64,000 nt of DNA from Albibacillus kandeliae (GCF_003116585.1 NZ_QEHM01000003.1:544916-608915); one strand, 5' to 3'. Counted from the first letter of the stretch, positions 52,387 through 61,706 are shown. The notes: generated from the sequence alone by a model not told the origin. Made by a program: numbers and translations.

Positions 52387-53280
52387 TTATTCGGCCGCTT
52401 TATCCATTTGCACGATGTCGCGCAGGTATGCGCTCAGGTCGTCACGCAGGTCGTCGCGCGCCAAGGCAAAGGCGACGGTGGCCTGCAGGAAGCCCGACTT
52501 GGACCCGCAGTCGAACCGCTGGCCGCGGAAGCGGTAGCCGTAGACCCCGGACTCGCTGCCGATATCGGCCGCAATCGCGTCGGTCAGCTGGATCTCGCCG
52601 CCTGCGCCGGTCTTCATCTTGTTCAGGTTGTTCAGAACCGAGGGCGCAAGGATGTAGCGACCGATGACCGCGAGGTTCGACGGCGCCTCTTCCTTCTTGG
52701 GCTTTTCCACCATGCCGTTCACCGACACGATGGAGCCCATGTCTTCCTTGACGTCGAGAACACCATAGGCCGAGGCGCGTTCCGGCGGAACTTCCATCGC
52801 GGCAACCATGTTGCCACCGGTTTCCGCGTAGGCTTCGACCATCTGCTGCAGGCAGGGGGTCTCGGCGGCGATGACGTCATCCGGCAGGATCACGGCAAAG
52901 GGTTCGTTGCCGATCAGGCGACGCGCGCACCACACGGCGTGGCCGAGGCCCAGCGCCTTGTGCTGGCGGATATAGGCGATGGCACCGCTGTCCATGTTGG
53001 TGGACTTGAGCACATCCAGGAGGTCCTTCTTGCCTTTACGGCGAAGCTCGTTCTCGAGGATGGGGGAGTGATCGAAATAGTCTTCGAGCGCGCTCTTGCC
53101 ACGGGACGTGACAAAGATGAACTCCTTGATCCCGGCAGCACGCGCCTCGTCGATCGCGTACTGGACCAGCGGCCGGTCCACCAGGGTCATGATCTCCTTC
53201 GGCACCGATTTGGTCGCCGGCAGGAAGCGCGTTCCGAGCCCCGCAACGGGGAAGATCGCTTTTGTGACTTTCTTTCGCAT
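52387..53280 (-). CDS. galU: UTP-glucose-1-phosphate uridylyltransferase
   Basis: GalU makes UDP-glucose. The 297-residue product starts at the ATG at 53280, which has TTGAGGAGTAAT before it; an upstream in-frame ATG at 53319 lacks such a site. The nucleotide-binding loop is AIFPVAGLGTRFLPATKSVPKEIM, followed by DRPLVQYAIDEARAAGIKEFIFVTSRGKSALEDYFD. It precedes galE by 23 bases. The 225-base gap upstream, before kdsB, holds its probable promoter, but I see no clear -35/-10 pair. Confidence 0.95.
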   Translation of the reverse strand: MRKKVTKAIFPVAGLGTRFLPATKSVPKEIMTLVDRPLVQYAIDEARAAGIKEFIFVTSRGKSALEDYFDHSPILENELRRKGKKDLLDVLKSTNMDSGAIAYIRQHKALGLGHAVWCARRLIGNEPFAVILPDDVIAAETPCLQQMVEAYAETGGNMVAAMEVPPERASAYGVLDVKEDMGSIVSVNGMVEKPKKEEAPSNLAVIGRYILAPSVLNNLNKMKTGAGGEIQLTDAIAADIGSESGVYGYRFRGQRFDCGSKSGFLQATVAFALARDDLRDDLSAYLRDIVQMDKAAE

Positions 53281-53505
53281 ATTACTCCTCAATTCGATCT
53301 GACGGCCGAATTTGAACATGGCTTTTCAGTGTTCATGCTTCGTATGAAACTACGCAGGTTTCTGGGCAAATTTAAGACATTGTCCTTGCGGGCGGCGGAA
53401 ATAGGCTTGCGTGGCGCTCGATTGATCATCGCGTAAACGATCACAGTCGATACTCCATGTCAGTTCGCCCCTCGCTTCGGACACATTCGAGTCCGAGAAT
53501 GCGAC

Positions 53506-54306
53506 TCAACTCAGGCGCATCTGCGCCATCATCGATTCTAGCCTTGGCACGTCTTCGGGGTTGTTCAGTTCCCAGAACTGGCGCCCCCGTGCCTCGACCT
53601 CGACACACAAAACCCTACGCCCCTGCTCGAGGAAACGCAATTGCTCCAGCCCCTCCAGTGTTTCAAGCGGCCCGGTGGGCCAGCCCGGATAGGCTGCGAG
53701 GGCGTCCGGCCGATAGGCGTAGACCCCCACGTGATGAAACACCGGCGAGGGCTCGTCGGTTCCATATGATTTCGAGGTGAAGGGGATCACCTCCTTGGAG
53801 AAGTAGAGCGCGTTGCGCTCATGGCCGAAAACCGCCGTCGTGCCGCCGACGCGACCGGCGCGGCGGTCGGCCAGCAGGTCGGCCAGCATCCCGCCCGAGC
53901 AGCGCAGAACCGGGGTTGCGATCTCGGCCTCGGGCGCGGCACGCAGGCCGGCAACGAGGTCCTCGACGAACCAATGCGGGGTCAGCGGGGCATCGCCCTG
54001 GAGGTTCACGACAATCTCGTACCCGCCGCCCAGCGCCGCATGGGCCTCGGCGCAGCGTTCGGTCCCGTTCCGGCAGTCTTCCGAGGTCATGACGACTTCG
54101 GCGCCGAACGCTTCCGCTGCATCGCGGATGCGGTCGTCGTCGGTGGCCACTACGACGCGGTCCGTCCCGTTCACGGCAGTCGCCGCGCGCCAGGACCGTT
54201 CGATGAGTGTCCGCTTCTGCCCGTCCGCCCCGGTCAGTGCGACGAGGGGCTTGCCGGGGTACCGGGTCGAGGCGTAGCGCGCCGGGATAACGACGAGGAC
54301 CGACAT
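53506..54306 (-). CDS. kdsB: CMP-Kdo synthetase (3-deoxy-manno-octulosonate cytidylyltransferase)
   Basis: KdsB activates Kdo as CMP-Kdo for LPS core or capsule. The 266-residue product has VVIPARYASTRYPGKPLVALTG near residues 4-25, DRVVVATDDDRI and VVNLQGDAPLTPHWFVEDL, and YFSKEVIPF. It overlaps cysQ by one base. kdsD is at 41.8 kb. A capsule-type paralogue (KpsU) is possible, given the nearby KpsM-like permease. Confidence 0.92.
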   Translation of the reverse strand: MSVLVVIPARYASTRYPGKPLVALTGADGQKRTLIERSWRAATAVNGTDRVVVATDDDRIRDAAEAFGAEVVMTSEDCRNGTERCAEAHAALGGGYEIVVNLQGDAPLTPHWFVEDLVAGLRAAPEAEIATPVLRCSGGMLADLLADRRAGRVGGTTAVFGHERNALYFSKEVIPFTSKSYGTDEPSPVFHHVGVYAYRPDALAAYPGWPTGPLETLEGLEQLRFLEQGRRVLCVEVEARGRQFWELNNPEDVPRLESMMAQMRLS

Positions 54307-55103
54307 CAGCCGGCCTTGAGCGTGACGCCCGGAGCGTGGGCGATGAAGAAGGGGTTGGCGTAGCCGTCCTTGCCGTAGGTCAGCGGCGTCAGGTCATCGA
54401 ACCGCACGACGCTGCCACCGGCGCCGTTCAGGACGGCGTGGCCCGCGGCGGTGTCCCACTCCATCGTGCGCCCGAGACGCGGATAGAGATCGGCCTCGCC
54501 CGTCGCGACAAGGCAGAACTTGAGCGAGGAGCCCGCGCTCTTCATGTCCTTCACGGCGTACTTGCCGATGTAGTCGTCGGTGGCCTGATCGCGGTGCGAC
54601 TTGGAGGCAACGACCATCAGCGCCGCGTTGTCGGACTGCGCCACGTGGATCTCGGTGGTCTCGCCGACCGTCTCGGGGTCGAAGGCCCCCGTTTCCTCGA
54701 CCGACTGGCCATCGGGGCGGGTGAAGAACATGCGGTTCTTGGCCGGGGCATAGACCACGCCGCGTGTCGGCCTGCCATGTTCGACCAGCGCGATGTTCAC
54801 GGTGAAATCGCCGCGCCGGTTGATGAATTCCTTGGTCCCGTCCAGCGGGTCGACGATCAGGAAGGTATCGCCCTTCTCCTTGTGGCTCGCCGCCTGTTCC
54901 TCGGTCACCAGCATCACGTCGGGGAAGGCCGCGCGCAGGCCTGCGGAGATCAGGGCATCCGCCGCCTCGTCGGCTGCGGTCACCGGGCTGTCGTCGGATT
55001 TGACCTTCACGTCGAAGTCGTCGGCGTCGTAGATTTCCATGATCTTCGCGCCCGCCTCGATGGCAAGCTTGCGGATCAGTGGGATCAGGGTGTCATAGGT
55101 CAA
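54306..55103 (-). CDS. cysQ: 3'(2'),5'-bisphosphate nucleotidase CysQ
   Basis: CysQ removes PAP, the by-product of PAPS-dependent sulfotransfer, giving AMP. The 265-residue product has the IMPase-family metal motifs VTEEQ, DPLDGTKEFINRRGDFTVNIAL and WDTAAGHAVLNGAGG. The TTG at 55103 is chosen because CGGAG lies eight bases before it; upstream frames lack family likeness. It is coupled to kdsB. Its place near a sulfotransferase gene fits a sulfated glycan. Confidence 0.92.
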   Translation of the reverse strand: MTYDTLIPLIRKLAIEAGAKIMEIYDADDFDVKVKSDDSPVTAADEAADALISAGLRAAFPDVMLVTEEQAASHKEKGDTFLIVDPLDGTKEFINRRGDFTVNIALVEHGRPTRGVVYAPAKNRMFFTRPDGQSVEETGAFDPETVGETTEIHVAQSDNAALMVVASKSHRDQATDDYIGKYAVKDMKSAGSSLKFCLVATGEADLYPRLGRTMEWDTAAGHAVLNGAGGSVVRFDDLTPLTYGKDGYANPFFIAHAPGVTLKAG

Positions 55104-55224
55104 GAATACTGCTCCGTTGGCGCGGTTTTGTTGAATTTTCAGCTCCGCACCCTTATGATACGCGGCTAACGGAACGGCAAGAATTCCGTGACAGTTTTGC
55201 GCAGCCTCACGGGATATCGGCAGC

Positions 55225-56046
55225 ATGTTTGCACACAGGGACAACAGCTCCACCCTGTCGCGTATGGCGACGACCTGCGAGCTGATCTTCCATTCGATGG
55301 TGCGCAGCGTCCGGTCCAAGAACAGCAACGCGCTGATGGCCATTCTGGTGAACATCATGCAGATGGTCGTCTTCGTGGCGGTCTTCTACATCATGTTTTC
55401 CGTGCTCAACCTGCGGCGGTCTGCGGTGCGTGGCGATTTCCTGCTGTATATGATGTCGGGCATCTTCCTGTTCATGTGTCACGTCAAGGCGGTGGGCGCC
55501 ATCGCCTCGGCAGACAGCGCCAGCAGCCCGATGATGCAGCACGCGCCGATGAACCCCTTCATCGCGGTGGCCTCGGCCGCACTCAGCGCACTCTATCTGC
55601 AGGTGCTGTCGATGCTGGTGATCCTGGTGCTGTACCATATCGCCATGACCCCCATCACCATCTACGATCCCATACCCGCCATCGGCATGGTCCTGCTGGC
55701 ATGGTTCACGGGCTGCGGGGTCGGGTTGATCTTCTACTCGATCAAGCCCTGGTTCCCCGGGTTCGTCAGCATCGCCTCCACCGTCTACCAGCGCGCCAAC
55801 ATGATTGCGTCGGGCAAGATGTTTCTCGCCAATACGCTGCCGGGGTTCATGCTGCCGATCTTTGACTGGAACCCGCTGTTCCACACGATCGATCAGGCGC
55901 GCGGGTTCGTGTTCATCAACTACAACCCGCATTTCTCGAACTGGAAGTATGCGCTGTGGGTCGGCGTTGCCCTGCTGATGATCGGGCTGATGGGCGAGTT
56001 CTACACCCGGCGAAATGCCTCGATCAGCTGGGGCGCGCGGCGCTAG
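55225..56046 (+). CDS. KpsM-like ABC transporter permease for polysaccharide export
   Basis: The 273-residue product has about six membrane helices in the ABC-2 pattern: NSNALMAILVNIMQMVVFVAVFYIMF, LLYMMSGIFLFMCHV, LSALYLQVLSMLVILVLYHIAM and LPIFDWNPLFHTIDQAR, the last being a conserved block in capsule and O-antigen permeases. No ATPase (KpsT) gene is beside it, so its partner lies elsewhere. It is divergent from cysQ-kdsB. An internal ATG at 55264 (residue 14) is a possible start. Confidence 0.85.
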   Translation: MFAHRDNSSTLSRMATTCELIFHSMVRSVRSKNSNALMAILVNIMQMVVFVAVFYIMFSVLNLRRSAVRGDFLLYMMSGIFLFMCHVKAVGAIASADSASSPMMQHAPMNPFIAVASAALSALYLQVLSMLVILVLYHIAMTPITIYDPIPAIGMVLLAWFTGCGVGLIFYSIKPWFPGFVSIASTVYQRANMIASGKMFLANTLPGFMLPIFDWNPLFHTIDQARGFVFINYNPHFSNWKYALWVGVALLMIGLMGEFYTRRNASISWGARR

Positions 56047-56658
56047 TCACGTCACCACCCGCAGCGTGAGGTTGATCCGCCCGCCCTCTGGCAGGAGCGT
56101 GGACGAGCCGTGCCGGATCCGGTCCACCCCGTGGTGCACCAGCCTGGCATCGCCGCCCATCAGGACAACGTCGCCACTCCGGAGCCAGAGGGATTCGGTG
56201 CTGCCACCCGGTTCGGTATTGCCGATCCGGAACAACCCGTCGTCGCCCAGGGAAACCGACAGCACGGGAAAGGAGAAATCCGCCTCGTCCCTGTCCTGAT
56301 GCAGCCCCATCCGGGCGCCTTCGGCGTAGAAGTTCACGAGGCAGCAGTCCGGCGCGCGCTCGGTCCCGGCAAGCCGGTGCCACAGCCGCAGCACCCGGTC
56401 CGGGATCGGTGGCCACGCCACGCCTGAGGGATGCCGGGGCTCGTAGCGATAGCCGCGCCGGTCGGAGTACCAGCCAAAGCGGCCCGCCGAGGTCATCCGC
56501 ACCGACATCTTCTTGCCCCATCGGGTCTCGGGCGAAAACAGCGGGGCGGCTGCGGCGACCGAGCGCAGATCGGCGACCAGCGCCTCCTGCTCGGCCCGGT
56601 CGAGCGCCTCCTGCCAGACCTTGACCCCCCGGATCGTGAGGGTTGGCGCCGGGGTCAT
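56047..56658 (-). CDS. alkB: AlkB-like Fe(II)/2-oxoglutarate dioxygenase
   Basis: AlkB-type enzymes reverse alkyl damage on DNA or RNA bases by oxidation. The 203-residue product has the iron triad in GLHQDRDEADF (His-x-Asp) and DARLVHHGVDRI (His), and the 2-oxoglutarate Arg in GRINLTLR. RFGWYSDRRGYRYEP is the substrate-lid area. The ATG at 56658 overlaps the TetR stop by four bases, so it is co-expressed with the regulator. No Ada protein is seen. Confidence 0.9.
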   Translation of the reverse strand: MTPAPTLTIRGVKVWQEALDRAEQEALVADLRSVAAAAPLFSPETRWGKKMSVRMTSAGRFGWYSDRRGYRYEPRHPSGVAWPPIPDRVLRLWHRLAGTERAPDCCLVNFYAEGARMGLHQDRDEADFSFPVLSVSLGDDGLFRIGNTEPGGSTESLWLRSGDVVLMGGDARLVHHGVDRIRHGSSTLLPEGGRINLTLRVVT

Positions 56659-57269
56659 TCCGCCGCTGCCGGGTCGCGGAACGCGAAGCCGGGCAGGATG
56701 TCCGCGATCCCGATGTCCCGCATCCCGTCCTTGTCGAAGACGCCCTGCAGGGCCAGCGTCGCAAAGCCGTGGACGAGACACCAGTTGAACATCTCGGCGC
56801 GCTTGTCGGCGTCGGGGGCATCTGACTTGTCCCAGATCATACCGCCCGAGACATCGCGGAGGATCGCGGCACTGGCGCCCAGCGGTGCGGCAAGCACCGG
56901 GTCGGAGAAGTCGACGAGTCGGCGCGAGAACATGAGTTCGAACATAGCCGGGTTGGCACGGGCGAAGGCCACGTAGCCCTCGAAAGCCGCCTGCCGCCGG
57001 TCGTCACGCGATGCGCCCTGGTTCGGTTGCATCGCCGCGCAGAGTTGTTTCTGACCCTCGGCCGCGATGGCGGTCAGCAGGCCGGTCAGGTTGCCGAAAT
57101 GGTTCTTCGGTGCGGTATGGCTGACCCCCGCGCGTTCGGCACAGGCGCGCAGCGAAAGCCGGTCGAGCCCCTCGGTGCGGAGGATTTCGATTCCCGCCTG
57201 AATCAGCGCGCGCTTCAGGTCGCCGTGATGGTATTTCCTGACATCATTCATGCCGGCACAATCCGACAT
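56655..57269 (-). CDS. TetR-family transcriptional regulator
   Basis: The 204-residue product has an N-terminal TetR helix-turn-helix (KYHHGDLKRALIQAGIEILRTEG; LSLRACAERAGVSHTAPKNHFGN). The C-terminal WHG-type ligand domain has AFEGYVAFARANPAMFELMFSR. It is divergent from an SDR gene across a 96-base gap holding a large palindrome, so it likely represses the SDR and itself. It is followed by the coupled alkB gene. Confidence 0.9.
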   Translation of the reverse strand: MSDCAGMNDVRKYHHGDLKRALIQAGIEILRTEGLDRLSLRACAERAGVSHTAPKNHFGNLTGLLTAIAAEGQKQLCAAMQPNQGASRDDRRQAAFEGYVAFARANPAMFELMFSRRLVDFSDPVLAAPLGASAAILRDVSGGMIWDKSDAPDADKRAEMFNWCLVHGFATLALQGVFDKDGMRDIGIADILPGFAFRDPAAAE

Positions 57270-57293
57270 TATGTTTCCGGTGTAAATATTGGA

Positions 57294-57347
57294 TTGACAG
57301 GTTGGCTGCGCATCAATATTTCCGATGTAAATTTACACTGTAAATAT
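57294..57347 (+). promoter_or_regulatory. SDR promoter with TetR-type palindrome
   Basis: TTGACA (57294-57299) and TATTTC (57317-57322) give a 17-base spacer for the SDR gene. A 32-base imperfect palindrome (57316-57347, 13 of 16 pairs) with the perfect centre TGTAAATTTACA (57326-57337) covers the -10 region. A related half, TTTCCGGTGTAAAT (57274-57287), repeats 45 bases upstream by the TetR start. Confidence 0.6.
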
Positions 57348-57365
57348 AGAGCAAGGGAGTATCCG

Positions 57366-58343
57366 ATGCCCGCCACCCTGCACTTCGACGAACTCGTCGC
57401 GACGCTGCCCACGCAAGACGGCAAGGTCGTCGCGATCACCGGCTGCACCTCGGGCATGGGGTTTGTGCTGGCCTGCACCGCCGCCCGGCTGGGCGCGCGC
57501 GTTGTGATGCTGAACCGCCCCTCCGAGCGGGCCGACCGGGCGCTGGCCGAGGTGCAAAGGCTGGGAACGGCAGACCTCGTGCCCTGCGACCTGGCAAGCT
57601 TGGCCTCGGTCCGCGCCGCCGGAGTCACGCTGCGCGAACGACTTGGCGACACCGGTCTGGATGTGCTGGTGAACAATGCCGGGGTCATGGGGATGACGGA
57701 CCTTGCCACTGAGGATGGGTTCGACCTCCAGATGCAGGCCAACCACCTGTCGCACTTCCTGCTGGTCCACGAGGTCTGGCCCCTGCTGGAAGAGGCCGCC
57801 CAGCAACGCGGCGAGGCTCGGGTCGTCAACCACTCTTCCGGCGCACGCAACCGGCCCGACGCGGAGATGCGCCAGCCCTATCTCGAGCGCAACGGCGGGC
57901 ACCTTGGCGGCGACCGCTGGCCCGGCTTTCAGAAATGGCGGCGTTACCAGCAATCGAAGCTGGCCAACCTGCTGTTCACCTATGCTCTGCAGGATCACGC
58001 CGACCAGCGGCCCGGCAACGGGGTCAAGGCGCTCTGTGCCCACCCGGGCCCGGCCGACAGCGGGCTGCAGGCCAAGACCACGCGGGCCGGCGGCACCACG
58101 ATTCTGGATCGCTACATCATCAACTCGACACTGAAGATCGCGCAGAGCCAGGAGGACGGCACCTGCGGCCTTGCCCGGGCGGCTTTCGATCCGGGCGCGA
58201 AGGGCGGCGATTTCTTCGGCCCCGACGCCAAGACGCGCACCGGCCCCGCCCTGCTGCTGCCCCCGGAACGCGACCCCGCAGGCGAGAAAATGCTGTGGGA
58301 TGCCAGCCTCGCCTCGACCGGAATTACCCGCTTCTTCCCCTAA
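57366..58343 (+). CDS. Short-chain dehydrogenase/reductase
   Basis: The 325-residue product is an NAD(P)-dependent SDR of the retinol-dehydrogenase/protochlorophyllide-reductase-like group. The cofactor loop TGCTSGMG lies near residues 26-33, NNAGVMG near 104, and the catalytic Ser and Tyr/Lys in NHSSGARN and YQQSKLANLL. The ATG at 57366 has AAGGGAG before it. The substrate is unknown. It is divergent from the TetR gene that probably controls it. Confidence 0.9.
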   Translation: MPATLHFDELVATLPTQDGKVVAITGCTSGMGFVLACTAARLGARVVMLNRPSERADRALAEVQRLGTADLVPCDLASLASVRAAGVTLRERLGDTGLDVLVNNAGVMGMTDLATEDGFDLQMQANHLSHFLLVHEVWPLLEEAAQQRGEARVVNHSSGARNRPDAEMRQPYLERNGGHLGGDRWPGFQKWRRYQQSKLANLLFTYALQDHADQRPGNGVKALCAHPGPADSGLQAKTTRAGGTTILDRYIINSTLKIAQSQEDGTCGLARAAFDPGAKGGDFFGPDAKTRTGPALLLPPERDPAGEKMLWDASLASTGITRFFP

Positions 58344-58355
58344 ATGCGCTGAATC

Positions 58356-58392
58356 CCGGGCCAAAACCGCCCCATGTGGCGGCAAAGCCCGG
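58356..58392 (+). terminator. Hairpin terminator after the SDR gene
   Basis: An outer stem CCGGGC/GCCCGG and an inner stem CCGCC/GGCGG stack around a six-base loop, starting 12 bases after the SDR stop. ATTTTTG follows about ten bases later. Confidence 0.5.
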
Positions 58393-58430
58393 CAAAGCGA
58401 CATTTTTGCCGATCTCGCGTTTGTGAGCGG

Positions 58431-58462
58431 CTTGCAGCCCTTGGACCCCCTCCTTATATACG
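58431..58462 (+). promoter_or_regulatory. Sigma-32 heat-shock promoter of dnaK
   Basis: CTTG (58431-58434), an 18-base spacer and CTTATATACG (58453-58462) match the alphaproteobacterial heat-shock consensus CTTG-N17/18-CYTATNTNNG at every fixed base. The dnaK start is 108 bases downstream. Confidence 0.75.
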
Positions 58463-58570
58463 CTTCGAAGCCCGGAGGGCAGGGCGCAAGCTTTGTCGGA
58501 CCGGGTCGGGCAGCCGATGCCGAAACGGGTCGGCGTCCAGACAATCGCCTTAAGTGGAAGGGATCAAACA

Positions 58571-60490
58571 ATGGGTAAAGTTATCGGTATTGACCTCGGT
58601 ACCACGAACAGCTGCGTTGCCATCATGGACGGTTCGCAGCCGCGCGTTATCGAGAACTCCGAAGGGGCACGCACGACCCCGTCTATCGTTGCATTCACGG
58701 ATGACGAGCGCCTCGTGGGCCAGCCGGCCAAGCGCCAGGCCGTCACCAACCCCACCAACACGATCTTCGGCGTCAAGCGCCTGATCGGCCGTCGGTTCGA
58801 CGACGCCGACCTGGCCAAGGACAAGAAGAACGTGCCGTTCAACGTCATCGACGGCGGAAACGGCGACGCGTGGGTCGAATCGCGGGGCGAGAAATACTCC
58901 CCGTCGCAGATTTCTGCCTTCATCCTTGGCAAGATGAAGGAAACCGCCGAGAGCTATCTTGGCGAAGAAGTGACCCAGGCGGTGATCACCGTCCCGGCCT
59001 ACTTCAACGACGCCCAGCGTCAGGCCACCAAGGACGCCGGCAAGATCGCCGGTCTGGAAGTGCTGCGGATCATCAACGAACCGACCGCCGCGGCGCTGGC
59101 CTATGGCCTCGACAAGGAAAACTCGCACACCATCGCGGTCTATGACCTTGGCGGCGGTACCTTCGACGTGACCATCCTCGAGATCGACGACGGCCTGTTC
59201 GAAGTGAAGTCCACCAACGGGGACACCTTCCTTGGCGGTGAAGACTTCGACATGCGGATCGTCAACTACCTCGCCGACGAGTTCAAGAAAGAGCACGGCG
59301 TCGACCTGACCAACGACAAGATGGCCCTGCAGCGTCTGAAGGAAGCTGCGGAGAAGGCCAAGATCGAACTGTCGAGCGCGTCGCAGACCGAGATCAACCA
59401 GCCGTTCATCTCGATGGGCACCAACGGCCAGCCGCTGCACATGGTGATGAAGCTGACCCGCGCCAAGCTGGAAAGCCTCGTTTCCGACCTGATCAAGGCA
59501 TCGCTGAAGCCCTGCCAGGCTGCTCTGAAAGACGCGGGCCTCTCGGCCTCCGACGTGGACGAGGTGGTTCTGGTCGGCGGTATGACCCGTATGCCGAAAG
59601 TGGTCGAGGAAGTGACCAAGTTCTTCGGCAAGGAGCCGCACAAGGGCGTGAACCCGGACGAAGTGGTCGCCATGGGCGCGGCCATCCAGGCCGGTGTTCT
59701 GCAAGGTGACGTGAAAGACGTCGTTCTGCTCGACGTGACCCCGCTGTCGCTGGGCATCGAGACGCTCGGTGGCGTGTTCACCCGCCTGATCGACCGCAAC
59801 ACGACGATCCCGACCAAGAAGTCGCAGATCTTCTCGACCGCGGAAGACAACCAGAACGCCGTGACCATCCGGGTCTTCCAGGGTGAACGCGAAATGGCCG
59901 CCGACAACAAGATCCTCGGCCAGTTCAACCTCGAGAACATCCCGCCGGCCCCGCGCGGCATGCCCCAGATCGAGGTGACCTTCGACATCGACGCCAACGG
60001 CATCGTGTCGGTCTCCGCCAAGGACAAGGGCACCGGCAAGGAGCAGAAGATCACCATCCAGGCTTCTGGCGGTCTGTCCGATGAGGACATCGAAAAGATG
60101 GTCAAGGACGCCGAGGAGAATGCCGAGGCGGACAAGAAGCGCCGCGAGCTGGTGGACGCCAAAAACCAGGCCGAAAGCCTCATCCACTCGACCGAAAAGT
60201 CGATGGAAGAGCACTCGGACAAGGTCGACCCGACCACCATCGAGGCGATCGAACTGGCCATTGCCGCGCTCAAGGACGAACTGGAAACCGAGAACGCCGA
60301 CAAGATCAAGTCCGGCATCCAGAACGTGACCGAAGCCGCCATGAAGCTGGGCGAGGCCATCTACAAGGCACAGCAGGATGGGGCTGACGACGAACCGCAG
60401 GCCGCCGACATGGGCGGTGAGAGCGGCGGCAACGACGACGATATCGTCGACGCCGAGTTCGAAGACCTGGACGATGACAAGCGTGCCTGA
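58571..60490 (+). CDS. dnaK: Molecular chaperone DnaK (Hsp70)
   Basis: DnaK binds exposed hydrophobic peptides in an ATP cycle driven by DnaJ and GrpE. The 639-residue product begins [20 protein letters not shown]. It has [32 protein letters not shown], the linker [16 protein letters not shown], and a substrate domain ending in an acidic tail ([13 protein letters not shown]). The ATG at 58571 has GGAAGGGA before it; an upstream frame from 58493 crosses the leader and is rejected. dnaJ follows 76 bases later. Confidence 0.97.
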   Translation: MGKVIGIDLGTTNSCVAIMDGSQPRVIENSEGARTTPSIVAFTDDERLVGQPAKRQAVTNPTNTIFGVKRLIGRRFDDADLAKDKKNVPFNVIDGGNGDAWVESRGEKYSPSQISAFILGKMKETAESYLGEEVTQAVITVPAYFNDAQRQATKDAGKIAGLEVLRIINEPTAAALAYGLDKENSHTIAVYDLGGGTFDVTILEIDDGLFEVKSTNGDTFLGGEDFDMRIVNYLADEFKKEHGVDLTNDKMALQRLKEAAEKAKIELSSASQTEINQPFISMGTNGQPLHMVMKLTRAKLESLVSDLIKASLKPCQAALKDAGLSASDVDEVVLVGGMTRMPKVVEEVTKFFGKEPHKGVNPDEVVAMGAAIQAGVLQGDVKDVVLLDVTPLSLGIETLGGVFTRLIDRNTTIPTKKSQIFSTAEDNQNAVTIRVFQGEREMAADNKILGQFNLENIPPAPRGMPQIEVTFDIDANGIVSVSAKDKGTGKEQKITIQASGGLSDEDIEKMVKDAEENAEADKKRRELVDAKNQAESLIHSTEKSMEEHSDKVDPTTIEAIELAIAALKDELETENADKIKSGIQNVTEAAMKLGEAIYKAQQDGADDEPQAADMGGESGGNDDDIVDAEFEDLDDDKRA

Positions 60491-60512
60491 GGCATAAGAC
60501 GGAACACTCACA

Positions 60513-60547
60513 GGGCCGGCCCGGTCTCCGGGCCGGCCCGTTCTGTT
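60513..60547 (+). terminator. Hairpin between dnaK and dnaJ
   Basis: A perfect 12-base GC-only stem (GGGCCGGCCCGG and CCGGGCCGGCCC) with a three-base loop is followed by GTTCTGTT. It lies between the dnaK stop and dnaJ, so it may reduce read-through and lower dnaJ relative to dnaK, or protect the dnaK mRNA end. Confidence 0.6.
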
Positions 60548-60566
60548 CCGCAAGAGAGGTTGAACG

Positions 60567-61706
60567 ATGTCAAAGCGTGATTTCTATGACGTCCTCGGCG
60601 TGACCAAAGGCGCCACGGCGGAAGAGATCAAGAAGGCCTATCGCAAGAAGGCCAAGGAATTGCATCCCGACCGCAATGCCGACAACCCGGAATCCGAGGC
60701 GCAGTTCAAGGAGGCCAACGAGGCCTACGAAGTCCTGAAGGACGCCGACAAGAAGGCGGCCTACGACCGCTTCGGCCACGCGGCCTTCGAGGGCGGCATG
60801 GGCGGCGGCGGGCGCGGCGGCGGCTTCCCCGGCGGTGATTTCTCCTCGGCCTTCTCCGATGTCTTCGACGACCTGTTCGGCGACTTCATGGGCGGTGGAC
60901 GCGGGGGCGGACGCCGGGCCGCGCGCGGTTCGGACCTGCGCTACAACCTGCGCATCTCGCTCGACGACGCCTTCTCGGGCCTGCAGAAGACCATCAACGT
61001 GCCCACCGCGGTGGCCTGTTCCGCCTGCGAAGGCTCGGGCGCCGAGGGCGGTGCCGAACCGACCACCTGCCCCACCTGTTCGGGCATGGGCAAGGTCCGG
61101 GCGCAGCAGGGCTTCTTCACTGTCGAACGCACCTGCCCGACCTGCTCGGGTCTGGGCCAGATCATCAAGAACCCCTGCCAGACCTGCCACGGCCAGGGCC
61201 GGGTCGAAAAGAACCGCGCGCTGAACGTGAACATCCCCGCCGGGGTCGAGACCGGAACCCGGATCCGGCTGGCCGGCGAGGGCGAGGCGGGCATGCGTGG
61301 CGGCCCCCCGGGCGATCTCTACATCTTCGTCGAGGTCACCCAGCACGAACTGTTCGAGCGTGACGGCGTGAACCTCTACTGCCGCGTCCCGGTCAGCATG
61401 GCCAAGGCCGCGCTCGGCGGCGCCATCGAGGTCCCGACCATCGACGGCGGCCGCGGCAAGGTGCAGATCCCGGCCGGCAGCCAGTCCGGCCGCCAGATGC
61501 GCCTGCGCGGCAAGGGCATGCCCGCCCTGCGCGGCGGCGGGCCCGGCGACATGTTCATCGAACTGGCAGTGGAAACCCCGGTCAACCTGACCAGCCGCCA
61601 GAAGGAGCTGCTGCAGGAGTTCGAGGAACTAGGCGAGGACAACAACCCCGAGAGCAAATCGTTCTTCTCGTCGGTGAAGTCCTTCTGGGACGGCATGAAG
61701 GGGTAA
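60567..61706 (+). CDS. dnaJ: Co-chaperone DnaJ (Hsp40)
   Basis: DnaJ stimulates DnaK ATPase and delivers substrates. The 379-residue product has the J domain with HPD in [10 protein letters not shown] near residues 29-38, a Gly/Phe-rich stretch ([15 protein letters not shown]), and four zinc repeats ([32 protein letters not shown]). The C-terminal beta domains follow. All type I DnaJ parts are present. Confidence 0.97.
   Translation: MSKRDFYDVLGVTKGATAEEIKKAYRKKAKELHPDRNADNPESEAQFKEANEAYEVLKDADKKAAYDRFGHAAFEGGMGGGGRGGGFPGGDFSSAFSDVFDDLFGDFMGGGRGGGRRAARGSDLRYNLRISLDDAFSGLQKTINVPTAVACSACEGSGAEGGAEPTTCPTCSGMGKVRAQQGFFTVERTCPTCSGLGQIIKNPCQTCHGQGRVEKNRALNVNIPAGVETGTRIRLAGEGEAGMRGGPPGDLYIFVEVTQHELFERDGVNLYCRVPVSMAKAALGGAIEVPTIDGGRGKVQIPAGSQSGRQMRLRGKGMPALRGGGPGDMFIELAVETPVNLTSRQKELLQEFEELGEDNNPESKSFFSSVKSFWDGMKG

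Noticed and set aside
57027-57365. Upstream extension of the SDR frame
   Set aside because: It crosses the TetR gene and the operator region; AAGGGAG before the ATG at 57366 fixes the start.
58550-60553. A 667-codon open frame antisense to dnaK
   Set aside because: It mirrors the dnaK gene and arises from high-GC codon bias; it has no recognisable domain, and dnaK is certain.
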